From: Spirochaetota bacterium
GTDB lineage: Bacteria; Spirochaetota; JAHITG01; JAFGFC01
Assembly: GCA_016931325.1 (NCBI GenBank)
Contig: JAFGFC010000136.1
Coordinates: 1 to 37,322, forward strand
Length of the DNA: 37,322 bases
Direction: 5' to 3'
Shown here: positions 1-7,620 of the stretch, in pieces
How positions within the stretch are numbered: position 1 is the stretch's first letter
Layout: each line of letters opens with the position of its first letter
Notes under the pieces: model-generated
Database searches by the model: none
Seen by the model: the letters and a program-made list of their open reading frames with translations, nothing else
Told to the model about the DNA's origin: nothing
Position numbers and translations under genes: made by a program

Positions 1-90
1 ATGGCGGATCCGACCCGACCTGCTTCCTGCAGTTATGGTCGGCTCCCTGCCATCCATGGCGGATCCGACCCGACCTGCTTCCTGCAGGTC
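1..90 (+). repeat. Structured repeat element copy E, preceded by a truncated tandem copy (55-bp offset)
   Basis: ATGGCGGATCCGACCCGACCTGCTTCCTGCAG at 1-32 repeated exactly at 56-87. Full copy: GGTCGGCTCC (37-46), inner hairpin GCCAT-cc-ATGGC (49-60), GGATCCGACC (61-70), terminal hairpin GACCTGC-TTCCT-GCAGGTC (72-90). Confidence 0.85.
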
Positions 91-101
91 GCATAAATCA
101 T

Positions 102-129
102 TTGACATTATAAATAATTCCAGTATCTT
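102..129 (+). promoter_or_regulatory. Putative sigma70-type promoter for the FecR-domain gene
   Basis: TTGACA (102-107), 16-nt spacer, TATCTT (124-129). Confidence 0.45.
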
Positions 130-170
130 TTTTCATGGATCGAAAGTATGATAATTAAGGAGTGATCGTT

Positions 171-1043
171 ATGAAAAAACTTTTCTTATTTTTAATCATT
201 TTAGGCTTGATGATCTCCGGCTGTACAAAGGAAGCGGATAAGGTCAAATTCGGAATTGTAACACTTTTCATAGGTGATGTGGAAATTAAAAAAGGGATGA
301 AAACAGTAAAACCGGCTATCAAGATGATCCTGAGAGCCGGAGACAGGGTTATAACAGGTAAAGGATCCCGGCTGGATATGCAGATGGGCAATTTTGGTGT
401 TCTTCGTATTAATCAGAGTTCCGAAGTGGAAATGGACCGGCTGTTAGACGCATCCAATGATAGTATTCAAACCTTTTTAAAAGAGGGACAGATCATCTGT
501 AAATTGAAAAAGCTGCAGAAAAATCAGGATTTTAGTGTGGAAACACCCACGGCTGTTGTCGGGGTCAGGGGCACGACCTTTGCCGTTGATTCGTCCCAGG
601 AGGAAAAAAAGAGTTCTGTGGCTGTAGCAGAAGGCCAGGTTGAGATGGCCAATAAGGAAGAACCGGAAAAAACGGTAACGGTAAAAGAGAATCAATCGGC
701 TGAAGTGTCAGAAGATAAAAAATTGCCGGAGGTTTTAAACAAGATCGATATCAAACAATTAAAAGCCCTGAATGATATCAAGAAAGTGCAGATATTGAAA
801 GATATTGAGAAATTCAAACCTGATCAGCTCCAGAAATTATTTAAATCAGGCGGCAAAGGAGTAGATGTAAAAGGCCTGCAAAAGGTCGTTTCTTCAGAAA
901 AAGTGGACAAGACCGTTCAAAAGGCTGAAGAAGCCAAGAAAAAAGCAGAAGAAGAGAAGAAAAAAGCTGAAAAGAAGATAGAGGACGCGAAGAAAAAAGC
1001 AGAGGACATAAAGAAAAAGATCCCCGGCGGACTTTTTAAATAA
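171..1043 (+). CDS. FecR-domain lipoprotein with lysine/glutamate-rich C-terminal tail
   Basis: ATG at 171 after AAGGAG; lipobox-like LMISGC; FecR-like core (AGDRVITGKGSRLDMQMG..., VETPTAVVGVRGTTFAV); KKKAEEEKKKAEKK tail. ORF track starts at GTG 162. Confidence 0.8.
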   Translation: MKKLFLFLIILGLMISGCTKEADKVKFGIVTLFIGDVEIKKGMKTVKPAIKMILRAGDRVITGKGSRLDMQMGNFGVLRINQSSEVEMDRLLDASNDSIQTFLKEGQIICKLKKLQKNQDFSVETPTAVVGVRGTTFAVDSSQEEKKSSVAVAEGQVEMANKEEPEKTVTVKENQSAEVSEDKKLPEVLNKIDIKQLKALNDIKKVQILKDIEKFKPDQLQKLFKSGGKGVDVKGLQKVVSSEKVDKTVQKAEEAKKKAEEEKKKAEKKIEDAKKKAEDIKKKIPGGLFK

Positions 1044-1054
1044 ACAAAAATAAC

Positions 1055-1136
1055 GCGGAGGTGGCGGAACTGGCAGACGCGCCAGACTTAGGATCTGGTG
1101 GGGTAACCTGTGGGGGTTCAACTCCCCCTCTCCGCA
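1055..1136 (+). tRNA. tRNA-Leu (anticodon TAG)
   Basis: Acceptor GCGGAGG/TCTCCGC, anticodon arm CCAGA-cttagga-TCTGG, long variable arm, T-arm GGGGG-TTCAACT-CCCCC, discriminator A. Confidence 0.92.
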
Positions 1137-1274
1137 AGTATTTGGTTTATTGGAAGAAGGAAAAATAAGAACACGGGCCTGGCAAAGCATGGCTCGGTGA
1201 ATGGTTAATATAAACGGTGACCTTCATTTACAAGATCTGTCATAAAGGCTAAAAAAACCAAAAGGATCATAAGA

Positions 1275-2228
1275 ATGGGAAATGATATATATGATGTGAT
1301 CATTATTGGCGGAGGCCCGGCGGGTTTGACTGCCGGGATTTATACCTCAAGGGCACGTTTAAGGACCTTGATCCTTGAAAGCTTTGCTCCTTCAACACAG
1401 GCGGTTCTTACCGACTTGATCGAAAATTATCCCGGTTTTCCAGAGGGTATTACAGGATTTGATCTGATCGAGAAATTCAAGAAACAGGCCCAGAGATTTT
1501 CCGCTGAACGGGCAACAGAAAATGTCCAATCCATCGGGAAAGATACGCTGGACAGAAAAATGATATGGCGGGTAAAGACCGATAAACGCGCGCTTCAGTC
1601 TTACTCCCTTATTATTGCCTCAGGGGCCAGAGCCAGGCCGCTGGGAATTCCCGGTGAGAATCAATTCAAAGGAAAAGGTGTTTCGTATTGCGCTGTTTGT
1701 GATGCGCCTTTTTTTAAAGGGAAGGATGTTCTGGTAGTGGGCGGTGGAAATACCGCCGTACAGGAGGCCCTGTATCTGACTAAATTCGCTTCCCGGGTCT
1801 ATCTCCTTCATCGCCGCAACAGGTTGAGAGCCGACAAAATACTGCAGGAACGGGCACAGGATAATCCCAAGATTGAAGTTTTATGGGAATCGATTCCGCT
1901 GGAAATAACAGGGGATGATAAAATAGGATCGGTCAAGATCAAGAATGTGAAAAACAACGTAACATCAGATATAAAGTGTGACGGGGTCTTTATTTTTATC
2001 GGCTGGGATCCTAATACGGATTTTTTAAATGGTCAGGTAAAAAGGGACAGGGAAGGATATATTATTACTGATGATCATATGGCCACCTCCCGGAAAGGAA
2101 TTTTCGCCTGCGGGGATTGCCGGAAGAAAAGTCTCAGGCAGGTGATCACAGCCTGTGGTGACGGGGCTACAGCCGCTTACTCGGCTCAATTATATGTGGA
2201 GAACTTGATGGGCAGGGCTTATGATTAA
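1275..2228 (+). CDS. trxB: Thioredoxin reductase / FAD-dependent pyridine nucleotide-disulfide oxidoreductase
   Basis: GGGPAGLTAGIYTSRA, CAVCD redox CxxC, VVGGGNTAVQEALYL, GIFACGDCR. Confidence 0.92.
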   Translation: MGNDIYDVIIIGGGPAGLTAGIYTSRARLRTLILESFAPSTQAVLTDLIENYPGFPEGITGFDLIEKFKKQAQRFSAERATENVQSIGKDTLDRKMIWRVKTDKRALQSYSLIIASGARARPLGIPGENQFKGKGVSYCAVCDAPFFKGKDVLVVGGGNTAVQEALYLTKFASRVYLLHRRNRLRADKILQERAQDNPKIEVLWESIPLEITGDDKIGSVKIKNVKNNVTSDIKCDGVFIFIGWDPNTDFLNGQVKRDREGYIITDDHMATSRKGIFACGDCRKKSLRQVITACGDGATAAYSAQLYVENLMGRAYD

Positions 2229-2282
2229 AAAGACAATCGTGAAATTTGAGGAATTTTCAGGGATGTCGAACATGATAGGGAT

Positions 2283-2402
2283 ATGGATAAAAAAGAGAAT
2301 AAAGATCTGGACGAGATCAAAAGACTTTTTGAATCGATCCACAAGAACATCGATGCTATCAAAATGGTCATATTCCAGTTTAAGAATAATTCTCGCCGCT
2401 AG
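2283..2402 (+). CDS. Candidate small ORF (39 aa) overlapping the annotated 5' end of sppA in another frame
   Basis: MDKKENKDLDEIKRLFESIHKNIDAIKMVIFQFKNNSRR*; protein-like composition, unlike the overlapping sppA-frame peptide. Confidence 0.4.
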   Translation: MDKKENKDLDEIKRLFESIHKNIDAIKMVIFQFKNNSRR

Positions 2403-4677
2403 TCTTTTCTTGATCCTTTTGACGGTTTTTCTCCATGGCGCCTTTTTAAATCCCCACATTCCTTATGTGACGTCCTCTCTGTCCGATAAGGCTAACAGTA
2501 TCTTTTTCAATCCTGCCGGCCTGGGGGTCAGGAAGAATTTTAACATGTTCTTCGATCTCAGCTACAGGCGATCAGAAAATGTGTCTCTCAGCCTTTCCCT
2601 GGATACCCTTCTGGGGGGATTCGCTTTTGAGAATTTTCAGAATGATAATACAAAATACAAGATCTATCATTATGTTCTTCCCGGTGAGATCAACTTTTTC
2701 GGATTCCCGTTCTATGTCGGTATTAAGAACAGCTGGTATACCATTGACTCTTCTCATCCTTATACGATCGGCCTGGGGTTTTTAAACCGGTTCTGGAATC
2801 ATTTTTCACTGGGCATGGTCTTTGATAATCTGAACAGGATGAAAATTTATCCTGATAGGAGAAAAGCGGTTGAGACAAAATTGTCTCTGGGCTTTGGTTT
2901 TTTTTCGGAAAGGTTGTTTTTCAGTATTGAAAATGTCAACCAGGATAATTTTGGATGGGATCATAATGTCTATCAGCTTTTTTTTGAACCCATAAAAGGG
3001 ATCAGGGTCCATTCGGCCTATTTTAATCTGCTGGATCATTATACCTATCAGCTGGGTATGAATTTTTTATTTTCCCAGACGGAGATCGATTATTCTTTCA
3101 ATAATGTTCAAAAAAAAGATGACAATTCACAGAGCCTTCAGATCGGTTATGATTCCTCGACCTATCCTTCTGAATTAAGGATACCGGGGTTGATCAATAT
3201 TAAGGTGGAAGGCCTTTTAACCGATGCGGAACAGATGAGCCTTCTGGGTGACAGCAGCAAAGGAGCTCAGAATATTGCCGGTCAGATCGAAAAGGGGATC
3301 AACGATGACAAGATCAGAGGCATGCTTCTGGAGATCGGATCCATCGAGACCACGTCTTTCGGGGGGATCGGAGGGCTGGTCTATGAATTGAGGGACAGGA
3401 TCCTGGAGTTCAGAAAAAAGGGTAAATATGTTGTGGCCTATTTGGAGAGTGGGGGTTCAACAGAAGAATATTTTCTTGCTTCAGCCGCGGACAAGATCGT
3501 TTGCGGGCCTTTTGCTTCTCTTGAAGAAATGGGTATCGCTCTCAAGGTGCGGAAATTCAAAGGGCTTTTACAGAAGATCGGTATAAAATTCGATATTATC
3601 AGCGCCGGAGAGGATAAAAACGCGTTAAATCCTTTTGGTGATGACCTTGAAGATTGGCAAAGAGAAAGCCTCATGGAAAATGTCAGGGATTCTTATCACC
3701 TGTTTGTGAAAATGGTCTCTGATTCAAGGTTCCTTAAGAAGGAGAGTGTAGAAAACCTGATGCAGGACCAGGCTGTTCTTTCAGCCAAAGTATTAAAACA
3801 GGAAAATTGGATCGACAAGATCGGCTACAGGGAAGATGCCATGGAGACTCTGGGTTATATGGTCAACAGGGATGTGGCCGGCGCCGGATTTATCAATATA
3901 GAAAATGTCAGTTACCGACCCAGTACCTGGAAAAATTCTCCCAAGATCGCGGTCATCCCTATCTACGGCCCCATTGTGTCGGGAAAGAGTATCTATAACA
4001 GGATATATGGCAATATGGCTACGGGTTCAGATACGGTTGTGGAGCAGATCCAGTCCATTGAAGGGGATGTGACCATTAAGGCGGTTATCATGCGCATTGA
4101 TACTCCGGGTGGTTCTGTCTCAGCCTGTGATAGGATATATAAACGATTACTAAAGTTACAGGATAGCGGAAAATACATTGTGGCTTCTTTTGGGAGTATG
4201 GCCACGTCAGGGGGCTATTATATTGCCTGCGGAGCCAACAAGATCATCAGCACCCCTTTTACCGTGACAGGAAGTATTGGTGTTTTTACCATGAAACCTG
4301 TTCTTGGCGATCTGTATGAAAAGTTCGATATCACTTCTGAAACCTTGAAGAAAGGCCCTTATTCTGATTCTTTTACTTCAGATAGAGAATTCTCTGACAA
4401 AGAACGCGAATCTATTAAAGAGAACATGGAAGAGGCCTATGATCATTTTATCTCTGTTGTGGCAAAGAACCGCGATGTTTCACCGGTCAGTATAAGAAAA
4501 ATAGCCAGAGGAAGGATCTATACAGGAAATCGGGCTTTTCAATTAAAGCTGGTCGATCATCTGGGTGGCATGAAAAAAGCTGTTGACATTATTCAGAAGA
4601 AGACAAAAATTGATGATCCCATTATGATCTATTACTGGCAGGATTTCTGGTCCTTCTCCCCGGTATTATTGTTCTAA
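2353..4677 (+). CDS. sppA: SppA-type (S49) signal peptide peptidase with N-terminal outer-membrane beta-barrel-like domain
   Basis: ORF track 2221-4677. Signal-like SLRIILAASLFLILLTVFLHG; PorV/UPF0164-like DKANSIFFNPAGLG and alternating strands; S49 motifs EDKNALNPF (Lys) and GSMATSGGYYIACGANKI (Ser). Start at 2353 is my suggestion. Confidence 0.85.
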   Translation: MLSKWSYSSLRIILAASLFLILLTVFLHGAFLNPHIPYVTSSLSDKANSIFFNPAGLGVRKNFNMFFDLSYRRSENVSLSLSLDTLLGGFAFENFQNDNTKYKIYHYVLPGEINFFGFPFYVGIKNSWYTIDSSHPYTIGLGFLNRFWNHFSLGMVFDNLNRMKIYPDRRKAVETKLSLGFGFFSERLFFSIENVNQDNFGWDHNVYQLFFEPIKGIRVHSAYFNLLDHYTYQLGMNFLFSQTEIDYSFNNVQKKDDNSQSLQIGYDSSTYPSELRIPGLINIKVEGLLTDAEQMSLLGDSSKGAQNIAGQIEKGINDDKIRGMLLEIGSIETTSFGGIGGLVYELRDRILEFRKKGKYVVAYLESGGSTEEYFLASAADKIVCGPFASLEEMGIALKVRKFKGLLQKIGIKFDIISAGEDKNALNPFGDDLEDWQRESLMENVRDSYHLFVKMVSDSRFLKKESVENLMQDQAVLSAKVLKQENWIDKIGYREDAMETLGYMVNRDVAGAGFINIENVSYRPSTWKNSPKIAVIPIYGPIVSGKSIYNRIYGNMATGSDTVVEQIQSIEGDVTIKAVIMRIDTPGGSVSACDRIYKRLLKLQDSGKYIVASFGSMATSGGYYIACGANKIISTPFTVTGSIGVFTMKPVLGDLYEKFDITSETLKKGPYSDSFTSDREFSDKERESIKENMEEAYDHFISVVAKNRDVSPVSIRKIARGRIYTGNRAFQLKLVDHLGGMKKAVDIIQKKTKIDDPIMIYYWQDFWSFSPVLLF

Positions 4678-4680
4678 GAG

Positions 4681-4735
4681 AAAAGGGGACGGTTCTTGCA
4701 TGCTGGAATGCTTTGCTAAAGAACCGTCCCCTTTT
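4681..4735. repeat. 17-bp perfect inverted repeat (REP/MITE-like, also terminator-like)
   Basis: AAAAGGGGACGGTTCTT (4681-4697) / AAGAACCGTCCCCTTTT (4719-4735), followed by T-rich tract. Confidence 0.8.
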
Positions 4736-4778
4736 TTGTTCAAGAATGTAAAAATAAAATCCGATAATCGTATAAAAT

Positions 4779-5969
4779 ATGAAACTGATAAGAAGAATTA
4801 TTGACGGTATCAGTGATTTCCTTTTCGGGCTGAAACGAACCGGTTTTGGTAATATTATCATCACGTTTTTGCTGATCATTACCATTTCCACAGTAGGGAT
4901 CTATCTTATCGAAAGAAAGGAAAATGCGAGTTTTAAAACGACCTTTGATACCTTATGGTATACGATCGTTACCCTTTCCACGGTCGGGTACGGGGATAAA
5001 ACCCCCATAACGGTAGGCGGGCGGCTTTTGGGCATTCTGATCATTCTTTTTGGTGTGGCGATCATGGGCGCTGTTACCGGTAAGATCGCTTCGTATCTGG
5101 TTGAACGCCAGTTAAAAGAAGGACGGGGAATGATCGATCTGTCCAAATTAAAGAATCACCTGGTTATATGCGGATGGAGGCCACAGCTCCCGCAGATCAT
5201 TAATGATATTCTGACAGTTAAGCCTGAACTGAAACCCTCTCATATCGTTCTGGTTAATTTTGCTGACCCCCAAAAGATCGAAGATATACGGGCTGACAGG
5301 AAACTGTCTAAAATAAAATTTATTTACGGGGATTACAGCGATGAAGCGGTTTTAAGGCGAGCCAATATTATGGAGGCTAAAACAGTTATTATCATAGCGG
5401 ATCATACCAATCCGGCAGCGACCATCCATGAGATCGATTCCAGGACAGTCATGACGGTCATGATAATTGAAAATCTGACCAAGGAGATCTATACCTCCGC
5501 CGAACTGTTAGACCCGAAATTTGAACGGTATCTCAAACTGTCGTATTGTGATGAAATAATTTTAAGCCGGGCCTACAGCCGTATTTTTCTGGCTAATGCT
5601 GCTGCGGCTTCAGGAATATCACAGGTGGTGCACAAGATCGTGGAAGTGGACTCTCCGACTCCGTTAAAAGTTATGCCTTTCCCGGATCGATTTATCGGAA
5701 AGACATTCAAGGACGTTGCTGATTTTTTTAAAACAAAAGGGAATTATATATTGATCGGACTTTTGGAAAATACCGGGAATATATATATGAGAAAAAGAGA
5801 AGCGTTAAAAGAAGCTCAGAAGACACCGGATATATCCAAACTGGTGGATAACCTGCAGAATGTGAAAAGGATAAAGCCCAATGATCCCATTATCAATCCC
5901 GGTAATGAGTATCATGTTAAAAAACATTCCAAGGCTATTGTGATCTTTGCCAAGACAATAAAGGAATAA
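4779..5969 (+). CDS. Potassium channel protein: two-TM pore plus TrkA-N/RCK domain
   Basis: Selectivity filter TLSTVGYGDKTP; HLVICGWRPQLPQIINDIL Rossmann motif; TrkA-C-like C-terminus. Confidence 0.9.
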   Translation: MKLIRRIIDGISDFLFGLKRTGFGNIIITFLLIITISTVGIYLIERKENASFKTTFDTLWYTIVTLSTVGYGDKTPITVGGRLLGILIILFGVAIMGAVTGKIASYLVERQLKEGRGMIDLSKLKNHLVICGWRPQLPQIINDILTVKPELKPSHIVLVNFADPQKIEDIRADRKLSKIKFIYGDYSDEAVLRRANIMEAKTVIIIADHTNPAATIHEIDSRTVMTVMIIENLTKEIYTSAELLDPKFERYLKLSYCDEIILSRAYSRIFLANAAAASGISQVVHKIVEVDSPTPLKVMPFPDRFIGKTFKDVADFFKTKGNYILIGLLENTGNIYMRKREALKEAQKTPDISKLVDNLQNVKRIKPNDPIINPGNEYHVKKHSKAIVIFAKTIKE

Positions 5970-5970
5970 A

Positions 5971-6498
5971 ATGGATAAAGTTTCAAAAAAAACAGAAGAG
6001 ATCATCAAGACATTGAAAGAGGTGCCTATCTTCAAGCCGTTTTCCAACAAGCCTGAAGAGCTGTTAAGAATTGCCTCGATTATGGATCTAAAAAAGGCCA
6101 AGAAAGGCGAATATATCATAAAAGAAGGCAATGAGGGTGATACCCTTTTTATTCTGAAATCAGGAGCGGTCAATATATTAAAGAAGACATTGGAGAAAGA
6201 AGAATATACGGTCGTCCGGCTGGAAAGCACAAAGGACTCGGTTCTGTTTTTTGGAGAGCTGGCTCTTCTGGACAATGACCGCCGTTCCGCTTCTGTTATG
6301 GCTGACACGGACCTTGAACTTTTAACCATAAACCGGTCAAATTTTATCAAGCTGGGCAACAAATATCCTCACCTGGGACTTTTGATCACCCGGGAGATCT
6401 CCAAGATCCTGGCCTCCCGATTACGGAAGACCAATACCGATATTATCACCTTATTTGAAGCCCTTGTTCAGGAAGTGAGCGGGGGATCGGCCCTGTGA
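5971..6498 (+). CDS. Cyclic nucleotide-binding domain protein
   Basis: CNBD-like KKGEYIIKEGNEGDTLFILKSGAVNILKK ... FFGELALLDNDRRSASVMADTDLELLTINRSNF; no obvious HTH. Confidence 0.88.
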   Translation: MDKVSKKTEEIIKTLKEVPIFKPFSNKPEELLRIASIMDLKKAKKGEYIIKEGNEGDTLFILKSGAVNILKKTLEKEEYTVVRLESTKDSVLFFGELALLDNDRRSASVMADTDLELLTINRSNFIKLGNKYPHLGLLITREISKILASRLRKTNTDIITLFEALVQEVSGGSAL

Positions 6499-6510
6499 TC
6501 ATTTCTATTT

Positions 6511-7524
6511 ATGAAAACCAGTGACTTTGATTATGAACTTCCTGTCGAATTGATCGCTCAATATCCCACCAGAGCGCGTGATAAATGCAAACTTCTTGTT
6601 TATCATAAAACCAGCCACGAAATAGAACACAGAATATTTTCAGATATCGTTTCTTATTTTAAAAAAGGAGATGTTCTGGTCTTTAATGATACCAGAGTGT
6701 TCCCGGCCCGGCTCTACGGATTAAAAAAAGAGACCCACGCGAAACTTCAAATTCTTCTTTTAAAAAAAGTCTCCCCTTTTGTATGGGAAGCGTTGATCAA
6801 GCCGGCCAAACGGGTAAAGGAAAACACCCTGATCCATATTAAAAAGGAGCAGGCGCGTGTCGTTCAGAAAAAGGACGAAGGACTGTGTCTTCTGGAATTT
6901 CAAAGGGAATTTAAATATAAGGATCTTGAACGGATAGGGGACATCCCCCTCCCTCCTTATATTAAACGCGATATCAGCCAGGCCATTGATAAAAAATTTT
7001 ATCAGACCATTTATGCCAGACAGTTCGGAGCGGTAGCCGCTCCCACAGCGGGACTTCATTTTACCAGGGGACTCATGTCCCAAATAAAAAGAAAAGGGAT
7101 CAAAATAGCGTATGTGACATTGCATGTGTCCTGGGGCAGCTTTGCCCCGATCCGCGCGGAGGACGTCCGGGATCACAAATTGCACAGGGAATATATTATC
7201 CTTTCAGAGGATAACGCCAGGATCATTAATGAGAGAACCGGCCGGCTCATCAGTATCGGTACTACCGTGACCAGGGCCCTGGAGAGTATGGCCAGACAGG
7301 GACGGGTATCACCTTTTGAGGGCGAAGTGGACCTTTATATCTATCCTTCCTATCAGTTTCAGATAATCGATGGGTTATTAACAAATTTTCATCTTCCAAA
7401 AACATCCCTCTTACTTATGGTGAGCGCTTTTTTAGGGGGATCGGTCTGGAGAAAATTGTATCAGGAAGCGATGGAAAGAAAATACAGATTCTATTCTTAC
7501 GGTGATGCGATGTTGATCATTTAG
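6511..7524 (+). CDS. queA: tRNA preQ1(34) S-adenosylmethionine ribosyltransferase-isomerase
   Basis: DYELPVELIAQYP, VFNDTRVFPARLYG, GAVAAPTAGLHFT, TNFHLPKTSLLLMVSAFLG. Confidence 0.95.
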   Translation: MKTSDFDYELPVELIAQYPTRARDKCKLLVYHKTSHEIEHRIFSDIVSYFKKGDVLVFNDTRVFPARLYGLKKETHAKLQILLLKKVSPFVWEALIKPAKRVKENTLIHIKKEQARVVQKKDEGLCLLEFQREFKYKDLERIGDIPLPPYIKRDISQAIDKKFYQTIYARQFGAVAAPTAGLHFTRGLMSQIKRKGIKIAYVTLHVSWGSFAPIRAEDVRDHKLHREYIILSEDNARIINERTGRLISIGTTVTRALESMARQGRVSPFEGEVDLYIYPSYQFQIIDGLLTNFHLPKTSLLLMVSAFLGGSVWRKLYQEAMERKYRFYSYGDAMLII

Positions 7525-7527
7525 AAT

Positions 7528-7620
7528 ATGGGGACGGTGCGTGACATTGTGACAAATAAAAAATTATTATACCAATCTCAAAATTGAATATTTTGTCAAA
7601 ATGTCACGCCCTATCCCCAT
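7528..7620. repeat. MITE/REP-like long imperfect inverted repeat between convergent genes
   Basis: ATGGGGACGGTGCGTGACATTGTGACAAA (7528-7556) vs TTTGTCAAAATGTCACGCCCTATCCCCAT (7592-7620); 29-nt arms, few mismatches. Confidence 0.8.

Noticed and set aside
5805-6362. 185-aa minus-strand ORF opposite the CNBD gene
   Set aside because: Entirely antisense to strongly coding CNBD and channel sequence; shadow ORF.
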